This document shows, in pieces, positions 44,319 through 53,632 of a DNA stretch of 64,000 bases; position 1 is the first letter of the stretch, and each line of letters begins with the position of its first letter. Position numbers and translations under genes: made by a program. Origin of the DNA: Colwellia sp. Arc7-D (GTDB lineage: Bacteria > Pseudomonadota > Gammaproteobacteria > Enterobacterales > Alteromonadaceae). Where the stretch lies: NCBI RefSeq assembly GCF_003061515.1, contig NZ_CP028924.1, positions 3,534,001 to 3,598,000 on the forward strand, given 5' to 3'. Under the pieces are notes generated by a model. It was not told where the DNA came from. It worked only from the letters and a program-made list of their open reading frames with translations, and searched no databases.

Positions 44319-44987
44319 TTACGCAAAGTCGTAAGTACCGCCAGTTTTTAAAGCTTTTTGATATGCTTCTCGCGCCTGAAAACGTTTTACGAAGGCAATA
44401 ATTGTAGGATAATTTTGGTCAGCGGTTTTTCTCGCTGCCCAAGCTTCTAGTGGGAAACTCATTTGAATATCTGCTCCTGAAAGTGCGTCGCCAGCGAACC
44501 ATTCATTATTTTTCAAGTGATTTTCAATTAATGTTAAATTTGCAGTAATATTCGGTCCTACATAGCCAGCCATCACTTTTTTCATTATGCCTTTCGCGAT
44601 TGGCTTAACAAGAATAGGTAATGAACGTTGAACTGCTTTCTCTAAAATAAGCTTTAACAACAATTGCTGCATCAACGTACCTTCAGCAAAGTGCAACCAA
44701 TATAAATACTGACGATGCGCTTCGGTTTTAGCCTCAGGTAAAAAGTTATTTTGACCATAAGTTTGCGCGAGATACTCAACAATAGCACCTGACTCTGCAA
44801 TCGTTATATCGCCATCAGTGATCACTGGAGATTTACCCAAAGGATGAACTTTTTTTAGGCTTGCAGGGGCTAAGTTAGTTTTTAGATCACGCTTATAATG
44901 CTTTATTTCATAAGGAACGCCTAACTCTTCTAATGCCCAAAGCACGCGTTGCGATCTCGAATTATTTAAATGATGTACAACGATCAT
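44319..44987 (-). CDS. Glutathione S-transferase family protein
   Basis: A 222-residue cytosolic GST with an N-terminal thioredoxin-like domain (residues 1-80: HHLNNSRSQRVLWALEELG with Ser as the probable activating residue, GKSPVITDGDITIAESGAIVEYL with the cis-proline and the ESGA glutathione-binding pair) and a helical C-terminal domain. The ATG at 44987 has GGAG seven bases upstream; the longer TTG or ATG form overlaps that site. It is divergent from the AraC-type regulator. The substrate is unknown. Confidence 0.88.
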   Translation of the reverse strand: MIVVHHLNNSRSQRVLWALEELGVPYEIKHYKRDLKTNLAPASLKKVHPLGKSPVITDGDITIAESGAIVEYLAQTYGQNNFLPEAKTEAHRQYLYWLHFAEGTLMQQLLLKLILEKAVQRSLPILVKPIAKGIMKKVMAGYVGPNITANLTLIENHLKNNEWFAGDALSGADIQMSFPLEAWAARKTADQNYPTIIAFVKRFQAREAYQKALKTGGTYDFA

Positions 44988-45183
44988 AGTTTTCTCCAAT
45001 ACAGTAAAGTATGTAACTGAACTATCGCCATTAACTTGCCAAAACCCACCTGTTCATTCATCTAACTGAAGGCAAGAATAAAAACAAAAAGTACAATAGT
45101 GCTACGTTGATATTATTTTAGTATCTTTATTTATTTGTGTCGCATAGGATTGAACCTAATAATTGTACTATCGGACTATATAA

Positions 45184-46017
45184 ATGCTTTGGACTTCTAG
45201 CGTTTTATTCAGACAAAATATCGAACAGCACAAGCACAACGTTCATGAGATGGTGGTTTGCTTAACAGGCTGTGTGAATATTCAAATCAATGATGAACAG
45301 TATAGTTTATCATCGGGGCATTCTATTTTTATTCCTGCACAATACGCGCACTCAATTCATATTATTAAACAAGCTGAAACTATTCTACTATTCGCCTGCA
45401 TTGATCCACCCTCTTTTGATACTTTATCAACACCAACCAATCGGCTGTTCTTAAATACGTTATCAACAGGAAAATTTTTGATTAATAATGAGTTTCAAAG
45501 TACAGATAACAGCACAAAAAAAATGTTAGCTGTAGCCGAAGAACTCGTAAATAGTCCTAATTCTTCTTCGCCTTTACATGCGAGTTTAAAAGAAGCCTTA
45601 TACCTGAGATTATTATTCACCCATATGAGCGGTGCGGGTTATGAGGAAAGTACAAGTGAGCTAGCCACATTGCGAATGAACAAGGCGCAAAACTGGATAC
45701 ATGATAACTATGCCCTTGATATAACTTTAGAAATAGTAGCTAATCAGGTGAATATATCAAGAAGCCATTTCGCTCGACAATTTCGCCAGCATACCGGCTT
45801 TAGCGTTATTGAATACTTGCTAAAGGTTCGCTGCGATGCGGCGGCTAACTTACTTGCAAGCTCAAGTACCGATATAACAGAAGTGGCTTTCGCCACCGGG
45901 TTTAGTAACTTAAGTCACTTTTATCGGCACTTTAAACGCCGATATGGCATAACGCCTCGAGCATTCAGACAAATGATTAAACACCAAGGCAACACGTTAA
46001 CAGCAAAGTCAGCTTAA
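45184..46017 (+). CDS. AraC family transcriptional regulator
   Basis: A 277-residue regulator with an N-terminal cupin ligand domain (about residues 10-80, QHKHNVHEMVVCLTG and SIFIPAQYAHSIHI) and two C-terminal helix-turn-helix motifs (about 178-270; LEIVANQVNISRSHFARQFRQ and EVAFATGFSNLSHFYRHFKRRYG, each seen in part). It is divergent from the GST gene across about 196 bases, so GST control is possible. The effector is unknown. Confidence 0.88.
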   Translation: MLWTSSVLFRQNIEQHKHNVHEMVVCLTGCVNIQINDEQYSLSSGHSIFIPAQYAHSIHIIKQAETILLFACIDPPSFDTLSTPTNRLFLNTLSTGKFLINNEFQSTDNSTKKMLAVAEELVNSPNSSSPLHASLKEALYLRLLFTHMSGAGYEESTSELATLRMNKAQNWIHDNYALDITLEIVANQVNISRSHFARQFRQHTGFSVIEYLLKVRCDAAANLLASSSTDITEVAFATGFSNLSHFYRHFKRRYGITPRAFRQMIKHQGNTLTAKSA

Positions 46018-46099
46018 AATACACGACTCTAAAATACACAAAAAAAGTATTATCTTAACGATTATTACGGCTTATTTCAGCCTATTCTTGGCAAAAAAA

Positions 46100-46121
46100 A
46101 ACGCTTACCTAAGTAAGCGTT
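46100..46121. terminator. Bidirectional terminator after the AraC and TonB receptor genes
   Basis: Stem AACGCTTAC/GTAAGCGTT with loop CTAA, A run before and TTTT after. It separates two convergent genes. Confidence 0.85.
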
Positions 46122-46160
46122 TTAACAAGATTTAAGCTGATATTAAATACTAATCATTAT

Positions 46161-48773
46161 TTAAAACTTATAGCTTGCTTTAACATACACAAAACGACCT
46201 TGGCTATTGTGCGTACCACTAACAAAGCCCATAAAGTCATGATAAGCAAACGGTGGCTCTTCATTAAATAAGTTTGTAGCACCAAGACTTAACGTGGTGT
46301 TTTCAATACCAATATAATTTATCGTGGTATCAACCGTTGTCCATGCGTCTACATCACTCATGCCTTCAGTTGCTACAGCAGCGTCTTGTTTAAATTCGCC
46401 AATATAGTTAATCGCCATACTTGCGTTCCAATCACCTTGTACCCAAGACGTGTTGAATGTCCAACGTACTTCAGGTTGTTCAAAGTCACCTTCTTGAGTG
46501 TCAATACGCATAGAGCCATCAGCATTTGGACGCGCATCTTCATAAGATAAAACATAATTGACTACATAGGTAAATTTGAACTCGCCTATTTCAGTGTCTA
46601 AACCGTAGTTGGCTTCAATATCTAAACCAGAGGTTGTGATATTACCAATGTTTTCATATTGATCAAAAATACGTACTACTTCACCTGGATCGCCAGCAAG
46701 AGATGACGGTAAACGTTCTACAACAGTAGGATCATTACCTAAAGTACTAAATTTAAACTGAGTATCTTTTGTAATTACGTTTTCAATATCATAATCATAA
46801 TAATCAATTGAGAAGTCTAAATTATCAGCTACTTCATAGATTAAACCTAAGTTATAGCTTTTCGATTCTTCAGGACCTAAGTCGTCATTCCCTGATAATA
46901 CCGCGGTGTACTCTTTCGGATCACAATCAATGCCGACAGCTGCACAGCGCACCGAATCAACTAAAGTAGGAGATTCATCAGTATTACCTAAGCCGATTTG
47001 ATGCAATGAAGGTGCTCTAAACGCTGTTCCGTATGAGCCACGTAATGATAAAGAATCGGTAGGTTGCCAAATAAAGGCAACTTTTGGATCGGTTGTGGTG
47101 CCAAAATCACTATAGTCTTCATGACGAACAGCAACTTGCACTTCAAGTGTGTCTAGCACTGGAATAGCTAACTCTGCAAAAACAGAGGTATTATCACGCT
47201 TGCCATTCGCTTGAGTTGCTTCAGTACCAAAAACTTCACCACGTAAGAATTGATCATCAGGATTATCACTAATGCTTTCTTCTCTGTATTCAACACCAAC
47301 GGCTAAGCCAAGATCACCATGTTCCATTTCCATGATTGAACCGCTAATTTTACCATCGAAAGACTTACTGGTTGATTTACCAATACGTGTAGTAGTGGTT
47401 TCAATAAAATCTAATGATTCTTGCGAGTTACTTGATGGTTCAAACGGATTCCATAAACCACTATCAATTGCTTCTTGCGTTCGACGAGAGTTAGGGAAAC
47501 CGTTTACGCCACGCTCTGTTGATGTGCTTTTAATGTAGTTATAAGCAATTTCCCAGCTCCAATCTTCGATCTCACCTTGTAAGCCGATGATTGAACGGTA
47601 ATAGTCAGAAGTGACACGCTTTTCACGGTTACCAATATCGAGCATACGTCGACGCATAGTTAAATCTTGCTGATAAAAAGCATGGTCTGGCAAATCTGCA
47701 AATGGATGATTTACATTATCGCCCGACATAAATAGCTCATTAAAACTCGGACTACCTGCACCGCGAATAGTGGTTTTTGAATGTTGGCCATTCAATTCAG
47801 CAAAACCACGTAAATTGTCATTAATTTCATATTTACCTAAGTAAATAAAGCTAGCTCGTTCAGTAGCAGGTACTGAAGTCATTACCGGTGCGTAATCATA
47901 ACCACAAAGGTTGCCGATGATGTCTTCTGGTGCACAAACGTCATTGCCAAAAGTATCTGGCATACGAATAGTTGAATCATCCGCTAAAGCTATAGTACCA
48001 GGGAACCCTGATGAACTTCTAAAGTCAGTGGCAAACGGATCGTTAGGTCTCAATGCTGCTTGATTCGCCGATTTTGAATAGTCGCGATCCGCATAAAGAA
48101 TTTCTTCACGCTCGAAGTAATCTAACGCAAACGTATGGCTGCTTTTTTCTGTTGAGTTACCCCAAACAAGACTTATATTTTTTTCTTTACCACCGCCATC
48201 TGCGGTATCACCGAGTTTTGCGGAAACTTCAGCGCCCTCAACATCATCACGAAGTACGATATTGATTACACCCGCAACAGCATCAGAGCCATATGTTGCT
48301 GAAGCGCCATCTTTTAGAATATCAACACGCTTAATTGCTGCTAATGGAATATTGTTAATATCAACAAATGCAGTGTCAATATTATTAGCAAAAGGTGAAA
48401 CAGAAACGCGACGACCATTGACAAGTATTAACGTTGAGTCTGCACCCAAGCCACGTAATGAAACACTTGAACCACCATTACTGGTATTGTCACTACTGTT
48501 CCCTTGTGTTGAAAATGTACCTTGTCCCGCCATAGGTAACTTAGTAAAAAGGCCGATTAGGTCAGTAACACCACTATTAGCGATATCTTCTGCACTAAGT
48601 GATGTTAATGGCGATGGTCCTTCCATATCAGTTCTTTTGATGTGAGAACCGGTAACTTCTATGCGTTCTACGCTGTCTTTTTCAGCAGCGACCACAACAT
48701 GGCTTTGTGAGGCAAATAAGGCAGCGGCTATGCTGAGGGCGAGTGTATGTTTACGTCTGTTTGAGAGTTTCAT
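46161..48773 (-). CDS. TonB-dependent receptor
   Basis: An 870-residue outer membrane receptor. A signal peptide (to about residue 29, VVVA) is followed by the TonB box-like stretch ERIEVTGSHIKRTDM, a plug domain with SVSLRGLGADSTLILVNGRR and GSDAVAGVINI, and a 22-strand barrel. The C-terminus (RFVYVKASYKF) ends in Phe. This type, with an extended plug start and no Fur box that I can see, often takes up carbohydrates or peptides in marine Alteromonadales, but the ligand is not evident. It stands alone, with an 11-base inverted repeat upstream. Confidence 0.9.
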   Translation of the reverse strand: MKLSNRRKHTLALSIAAALFASQSHVVVAAEKDSVERIEVTGSHIKRTDMEGPSPLTSLSAEDIANSGVTDLIGLFTKLPMAGQGTFSTQGNSSDNTSNGGSSVSLRGLGADSTLILVNGRRVSVSPFANNIDTAFVDINNIPLAAIKRVDILKDGASATYGSDAVAGVINIVLRDDVEGAEVSAKLGDTADGGGKEKNISLVWGNSTEKSSHTFALDYFEREEILYADRDYSKSANQAALRPNDPFATDFRSSSGFPGTIALADDSTIRMPDTFGNDVCAPEDIIGNLCGYDYAPVMTSVPATERASFIYLGKYEINDNLRGFAELNGQHSKTTIRGAGSPSFNELFMSGDNVNHPFADLPDHAFYQQDLTMRRRMLDIGNREKRVTSDYYRSIIGLQGEIEDWSWEIAYNYIKSTSTERGVNGFPNSRRTQEAIDSGLWNPFEPSSNSQESLDFIETTTTRIGKSTSKSFDGKISGSIMEMEHGDLGLAVGVEYREESISDNPDDQFLRGEVFGTEATQANGKRDNTSVFAELAIPVLDTLEVQVAVRHEDYSDFGTTTDPKVAFIWQPTDSLSLRGSYGTAFRAPSLHQIGLGNTDESPTLVDSVRCAAVGIDCDPKEYTAVLSGNDDLGPEESKSYNLGLIYEVADNLDFSIDYYDYDIENVITKDTQFKFSTLGNDPTVVERLPSSLAGDPGEVVRIFDQYENIGNITTSGLDIEANYGLDTEIGEFKFTYVVNYVLSYEDARPNADGSMRIDTQEGDFEQPEVRWTFNTSWVQGDWNASMAINYIGEFKQDAAVATEGMSDVDAWTTVDTTINYIGIENTTLSLGATNLFNEEPPFAYHDFMGFVSGTHNSQGRFVYVKASYKF

Positions 48774-48823
48774 TTTATCTTCCTTTTTATGTTTTATAAT
48801 GACTTGTTTTTTTATAATATTTG

Positions 48824-48851
48824 AATAGTATTTTTTTGCTAAAATACTATT
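48824..48851. promoter_or_regulatory. Inverted repeat upstream of the TonB receptor
   Basis: Perfect 11-base arms AATAGTATTTT and AAAATACTATT around TTTGCT, 51-78 bases before the receptor ATG. The position fits an operator or a structured leader. It has no T tract, so it is unlikely to be a terminator. Confidence 0.5.
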
Positions 48852-49061
48852 TAGCTAAATAAGTCCAATAAGAAAAGTCAGTTGATTTTTATAGCAAATC
48901 AAGTCCAGTTTTAACAGGTTAACCACTTAGAATCTTTAACAAAAGTGTAAACTTATGTAACCAGTATATATTTACTACGAATAACTTCGGACTTTTTGAT
49001 GGTACGCAATAAAGATCAGCTAGTTTTATTATTCTTCTAGGTGACTTATTTTTGATAAAAA

Positions 49062-49091
49062 AAAGTCCGATGAACATGTTCATCGGACTTT
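49062..49091 (-). terminator. Terminator after aceA
   Basis: Perfect 13-base stem AAAGTCCGATGAA with its complement around CATG, followed on the minus strand by a run of eight or nine T. It lies 114-143 bases after the aceA stop. Confidence 0.9.
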
Positions 49092-49204
49092 GGTTTCAAT
49101 CGATTTTCAAGTTAAAAATTATTAACTTATCGATCATACTGCTCTAACACAGTACTTTTACTTCGGTTGGGTCTGTTTTACACATCAACAATAATGTTGG
49201 TATG

Positions 49205-50791
49205 TTATGAAAACTGGTTAGAGGTGTTTTTAGCGCCACCTGCTTTAAGAGCGTTTTCACCAGCAAAGTATTCTTTGTGATCATCACCCATGTCAGAACC
49301 TGACATGTTTTGATGTTTAACACAGGCAATACCTTGACGAATTTCTTTACGTTGTACACCTTCTACATAACCTAACATAGCTGCATCACCAAAATATTCT
49401 TTGGCAAGGTTATCAGTAGATAACGCAGCCGTATGGTAAGTTGGCAATGTAATTAAGTGATGGAATATACCCGCTTCACGCGCTGTGTCTGATTGGAAGC
49501 TACGGATTTTATCATCAGCTGATGCCGCTAATTCTGTATTATCGTATTCAACACTCATTAAGTCAGCACGTACGTAGCTAGATACATCTTCACCAGCTTC
49601 AACCATATTGTCGTATGCTTGTTGACGGAAGTTTAGTGTCCAGTTAAACGATGGGCTATTGTTATAAACAAGCTTCGCATTTGGAATTTCTTTACGTACT
49701 TCGTTCATCATCGCTGTGATATCGGCTACGTTAGGTGTTGCTGTTTCAATCCAAAGTAAATCTGCGCCCGCTTTAATCGCTTCAATGCTATCAAATACAC
49801 AACGCTCTTCACCTGTACCTTGGCGGAATTGGTATAAACCAGAAGGCAAACGCTTAGGACGAACAAGCTTGCCATCGCGGTTAAAACATACATCGCCTTC
49901 AGCCATATCAGCTACGTCAATTTCTTCAACGTCTAGGAATGAATTATATATGTCGCCTTGGTCGCCAGGTTCTTTAACAACAGCGATTTCTTTTGTAAGG
50001 CCAGCACCTTCAGAGTCAGTACGTGAAACGATAATGCCGTTGTCGATACCTAGTTCTAGGAAAGCATGGCGTAATGCACGAATTTTAGAGTGAAAATCTG
50101 CATGAGGTACTGTTACTTTACCATCTTGATGTCCACATTGTTTTTCATCAGCTACTTGGTTTTCGATTTGTAATGCACAAGCACCCGCTTCGATCATTTG
50201 TTTAGCCATGATGTAAGTTGCTTCAGCATTACCAAAACCAGCATCAATATCAGCAATAATTGGAACAACGTGTGTTACATGATTATCAATTTGATCTTGA
50301 ATTGCGGCTTTGTCGCCTTCTGCTGCAGCGTCTAATTCGCGGAAAAGACCGCCTAATTCGCGCGCATCTGCTTGGCGTAAAAAGGTGTATAGCTCTGCTA
50401 CTAAAGAAGCTACTGAGGTTTTCTCATGCATTGATTGATCTGGAAGAGGACCAAACTCGCTGCGCAGTGCAGCAACCATCCAACCAGAAAGGTACAAGTA
50501 GCGTCGGTCAGTTTGACCAGCAAAATGTTTCTTGATAGAAATCATTTTCTGTTGGCCAATAAAACCATGCCAGCAACCTAATGATTGTGTGTACTTAGAG
50601 CTATCAGCATCATAAGCAGCCATATCGCGGCGCATAATGTCTGCTGTATATTGGGCAATGTCTAAACCTGTTTTAAATTTATTTTGCGCTCGCATACGAG
50701 CTATTGACTCAGGATTGATGGCATCCCAAGAACTGCCAGCTTTTTCTTTAATCGCTTGAACTGCTTCTATTGCACTTTGATAATTAGACAT
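49205..50791 (-). CDS. aceA: Isocitrate lyase, long form
   Basis: Splits isocitrate to succinate and glyoxylate, the first step of the glyoxylate shunt. The 528-residue length is the long subgroup found in Pseudomonas and in the psychrophile Colwellia maritima, whose enzyme is cold-adapted; E. coli AceA has 434 residues. The catalytic motif is KQCGHQ (the Cys of KxCGH), with upstream IADIDAGFGNAEATY and later SVEYDNTELAASADDKIR. It is minus strand and monocistronic, with its own terminator. Malate synthase G is encoded 2.8 kb away on the other strand. Confidence 0.95.
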   Translation of the reverse strand: MSNYQSAIEAVQAIKEKAGSSWDAINPESIARMRAQNKFKTGLDIAQYTADIMRRDMAAYDADSSKYTQSLGCWHGFIGQQKMISIKKHFAGQTDRRYLYLSGWMVAALRSEFGPLPDQSMHEKTSVASLVAELYTFLRQADARELGGLFRELDAAAEGDKAAIQDQIDNHVTHVVPIIADIDAGFGNAEATYIMAKQMIEAGACALQIENQVADEKQCGHQDGKVTVPHADFHSKIRALRHAFLELGIDNGIIVSRTDSEGAGLTKEIAVVKEPGDQGDIYNSFLDVEEIDVADMAEGDVCFNRDGKLVRPKRLPSGLYQFRQGTGEERCVFDSIEAIKAGADLLWIETATPNVADITAMMNEVRKEIPNAKLVYNNSPSFNWTLNFRQQAYDNMVEAGEDVSSYVRADLMSVEYDNTELAASADDKIRSFQSDTAREAGIFHHLITLPTYHTAALSTDNLAKEYFGDAAMLGYVEGVQRKEIRQGIACVKHQNMSGSDMGDDHKEYFAGENALKAGGAKNTSNQFS

Positions 50792-51133
50792 ATCACTTTC
50801 TCCAAAAGTTATAACTGACAGTATGTAAATACTTTATGATGTAACCGCTTGTGTAAGCTGTCACACCGAACAACATAAATACTAAACCAACCAACTAAAA
50901 TAAATGAAATATATAATTAACATACCTACCATTCACAAAGGAAATATTGGTGTATTAACTCTAAATAACATTATAAAATAGTCCAATGAATTCAATAATT
51001 AAGATTATTTATCTCTGCTTTTCATGTGTAAAAACACTAAAATTAATTTATTTCTTTCTCTAAATTTACTTGATTATCCTCTTGAGCCATGACATAAATC
51101 TAGCTTATATTTTTGTATTAGATTATTAATTTT
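50792..51133. other. Divergent aceA/lysR regulatory region
   Basis: About 340 AT-rich bases with both promoters. TGACAG (50816-50821) and CTGTCA (50858-50863) form a widely spaced inverted repeat near the aceA start. I could not identify a firm promoter or a T-N11-A LysR site by eye. Confidence 0.4.
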
Positions 51134-52069
51134 ATGAATATCTCAAAAATTGATTTAAATTTACTGATTTATCTTGATGTATTACTCAGAGAAAAAAATG
51201 TTACGCGTGCTGCAGGTCAGTTAAATATTACACAACCTGCCATGAGTAACGGTCTAAAACGGCTGCGCACACTTTTTAATGATCCTATATTAGTCAGAAC
51301 TTCTGATGGTATGGTGCCAACAGAACGTGCACGTGCTTTAGGACCTGCTATTCGTAAAATTTTATTAGAATTAGAAGAAGCACTGCAAGGTGAAGAAGAG
51401 TTCAACGAACTTAACAGCCAGCGAGTTTTTCGATTAATGGCAAGTGATTACGCGGCTTCAACCTTATTACCAAAATTATTGAAACGTATTAATCAAATAG
51501 CGCCTAATGTCACGATTGATATTATGACCCCAAGTGATGTTAACTTTCATGACGTGGAAGCCGGCAAAATTGACATGGCGATTAACCGCTTTGACGAACT
51601 GCCGCAATCATTTCATCAAAAAACGATATGGCGTGACTCCTTCTCTTGTTTGTTAAGTGCTGATAATCCAGTAGTGTCAAAATTCAATCTCAACACCTAC
51701 CTGAGTGCCAAGCATGTTTGGGTATCTAAAACAGGCTTTGGTGTTGGTGTTGGTATGGATCCAAAAGATGTACAAAAGTTGGGTTGGGTTGACGAAGCTT
51801 TAGCGCGCTTAGGTAAACAGCGTGACATAAAAGTATTTACCCGAAATTACCATGTAGCGATGCAATTGGCACTTGAAGATGAATTAGTGGCAACTTTACC
51901 CACACGGGCCGCCTTAATTCACAAAAATGATGCAAATTACACGGTACTAAAACCCCCTTTCGATATTCCTGACATTGAATTAAAAATGATATGGAGCCCA
52001 CTCTTGCATCATGATGCTAGTCATATTTGGTTTAGGCAGTTAGTAATCGAAGCTGCAAATGAGGGCTAA
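51134..52069 (+). CDS. LysR family transcriptional regulator
   Basis: A 311-residue LysR-type regulator with an N-terminal winged helix-turn-helix (residues 8-65: LLIYLDVLLREKNVTRAAGQ, then LNITQPAMSNGLKRLR) and a C-terminal effector-binding domain. It is divergent from isocitrate lyase and lies 34 bases upstream of lrgA on the same strand, so it could control either or both. The effector is unknown. LytR/LytS normally control lrgAB in Firmicutes; a LysR regulator (CidR) controls cidABC there, and the arrangement here is closer to that. Confidence 0.88.
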   Translation: MNISKIDLNLLIYLDVLLREKNVTRAAGQLNITQPAMSNGLKRLRTLFNDPILVRTSDGMVPTERARALGPAIRKILLELEEALQGEEEFNELNSQRVFRLMASDYAASTLLPKLLKRINQIAPNVTIDIMTPSDVNFHDVEAGKIDMAINRFDELPQSFHQKTIWRDSFSCLLSADNPVVSKFNLNTYLSAKHVWVSKTGFGVGVGMDPKDVQKLGWVDEALARLGKQRDIKVFTRNYHVAMQLALEDELVATLPTRAALIHKNDANYTVLKPPFDIPDIELKMIWSPLLHHDASHIWFRQLVIEAANEG

Positions 52070-52103
52070 CTAAGCTTTAAGCACGTGGAGGTTATGAGTA
52101 ATT

Positions 52104-52472
52104 TTGAACACGTTCAAACAAAGAGCATTCAATGCATTATATAGTATGTTTGCAATATTTAGCTGTGTTGCTTTGGGAAAACTATGTGCCTTTTTTGTTC
52201 CTTTTTTACCGGGTAGTTTATACGGCTTGATTATTTTTACGCTGACATTACATCTTCGAGTTTTTAATGCCGATCGTATTAAAAGTAGTGTCGTGTGGGG
52301 CTTGAAACATATGGGGGTATGCTTTGTGCCCGCAGGTGTGGGTATCATGAACCATTTTGAATTAATCAAGCAGTTTGGTATCACCATCGTCATGATTACT
52401 TTTGTAACAACCTTCTTGCTACTGACTATTGTCGGCTTACATTATCAGCGCCATGCTGCGGATGACGAGTAA
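52104..52472 (+). CDS. lrgA: LrgA/CidA family membrane protein
   Basis: A 122-residue protein with four hydrophobic helices and the family signatures ALGKLCAFFVPFLPGSLYG and FVPAGVGIMNHF. LrgA and LrgB act together; homologues move small organic acids (pyruvate in Bacillus and Streptococcus, glycolate and glycerate for the plastid protein PLGG1, an LrgA-LrgB fusion). The start is uncertain: TTG at 52104 is the first in-frame start, and GGAGG at 52087-52091 is 12 bases before it. An ATG nearer that site is out of frame. Confidence 0.82.
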   Translation: MNTFKQRAFNALYSMFAIFSCVALGKLCAFFVPFLPGSLYGLIIFTLTLHLRVFNADRIKSSVVWGLKHMGVCFVPAGVGIMNHFELIKQFGITIVMITFVTTFLLLTIVGLHYQRHAADDE

Positions 52473-52476
52473 GCTA

Positions 52477-53193
52477 ATGATCTCTAATTTATTAAGTAGC
52501 CACTTGTTATCTTCAATTTTTGCTATAGCTGCTACTATTGCACTATTTCAAATCACGGCGGTTTTTCAACGCAAACTCAATGCAATTTGGTTACAGCCTA
52601 TGCTGGTGAGTATTTTAGTTATTATTGCTATTTTATTGTGGCAAGACATTAGCTTTGAACGTTACTTTGCTAGTTCTTGGTTATTAAATGCCTTACTAGA
52701 GCCTGCTGTTGTAGCCCTGGGATTTCCGCTTTATCAACATCTAGCAACCATTGCCAATCAATGGAAAAGTATCATATGGGTATTATTTATAGGGGCTTTT
52801 GTTGCCATTGTTAGTAGCTTTGTTGTTACTATGTTATTGGTTGGCGATCACACCATTGCGGTTGCTCTGTCATTAAAATCAGTAACTACACCTATTGCTA
52901 TTGCCATAGCGGGTCAATTGGACGGTAATACAGCAATTACAGCTTTTGCTATTATTCTTGCTGGCTTTTTTGGTGCCATAGTCGGTCCTCCTTGGTTAAG
53001 ATTTATAAAAGTTAAATCACCGAAAGCGCAAGGCTTAGCCATTGGTGCAGCTAGCCACGCTATAGGTACGGCTACCGTGAGTAATATCAGTTACGAACAT
53101 GCCGCTTATAGTTCATTAGCCTTAATTGTGTCCGCGGTTATTACCGCTACTATTAGTCCATTTATTATTAACTTTTTAGTAACGCTTTATTAG
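52477..53193 (+). CDS. lrgB: LrgB family membrane protein
   Basis: A 238-residue membrane protein with six or seven helices, the partner of LrgA. Family segments: LLEPAVVALGFPLYQHL, LALSLKSVTTPIAIAIAGQLDG (seen as VALSLKSVTTPIAIAIA), and GLAIGAASHAIGTATV. The chosen ATG at 52477 is four bases after the lrgA stop; earlier in-frame ATGs at 52453 and 52462 overlap lrgA and cannot be excluded. Its role is probably export or import of a small carboxylate, or control of murein hydrolases, as first proposed for the family. Confidence 0.88.
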   Translation: MISNLLSSHLLSSIFAIAATIALFQITAVFQRKLNAIWLQPMLVSILVIIAILLWQDISFERYFASSWLLNALLEPAVVALGFPLYQHLATIANQWKSIIWVLFIGAFVAIVSSFVVTMLLVGDHTIAVALSLKSVTTPIAIAIAGQLDGNTAITAFAIILAGFFGAIVGPPWLRFIKVKSPKAQGLAIGAASHAIGTATVSNISYEHAAYSSLALIVSAVITATISPFIINFLVTLY

Positions 53194-53202
53194 TAGCGTT
53201 TT
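53181..53202 (+). terminator. Weak terminator-like hairpin at the lrgB end
   Basis: AACGCT (53181-53186) and AGCGTT (53195-53200) with TTT after; the stem overlaps the lrgB stop codon. Six pairs only, so support is limited. Confidence 0.35.
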
Positions 53203-53632
53203 ATTAGTAATATCCGTAGCAATTCTACGCTTTATTACCGTTGCTTTATGACAATATTTAATTGAAATTTTGATCGGAAATTTTAAATAACCTAAGCTAA
53301 AGTTATTATATTGCCATGGTACTAAAGCAATATAATGTGAGAACATGCCTTCTAAATAGATAATTCATAAAATAAATAACAAAAATCATAATAAACAATA
53401 GTGTGAATAATGATATTTAAAACCATGAAATAATTAATATTTAATATTATTTAACAAGTAGTTATAAATATAAAAAACAATACAGCATAAAAAACACCAC
53501 ACAAACTCACGCAGTGGTTAACCAGCAGCTATTGCATCAGCTACACAATATTCCTACATTGCAGGTATTGGTTTTTCGTAAATGTATTAAAGTAAGAATA
53601 CTTTCTTCTTAACTTTCAACAATAGGTGTCCC
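53194..53632. other. Intergenic region lrgB/glcB
   Basis: About 440 very AT-rich bases. AAAGTA/TACTTT (around 53590-53605) is a small repeat near the glcB start. I see no gene, RNA or firm regulatory site otherwise. Confidence 0.5.

Larger units (their letters stand above)
48774..49204. other. Intergenic region aceA/TonB receptor
   Basis: About 430 bases containing the aceA terminator (49062-49091) and an inverted repeat near the receptor start (48824-48851), both listed. No gene is seen in the rest. Confidence 0.6.

Noticed and set aside
51134..53193. lrgAB as a holin/antiholin lysis pair
   Set aside because: The family has been linked to autolysis in Staphylococcus, but the context here is C2 metabolism and no lysis gene is present.
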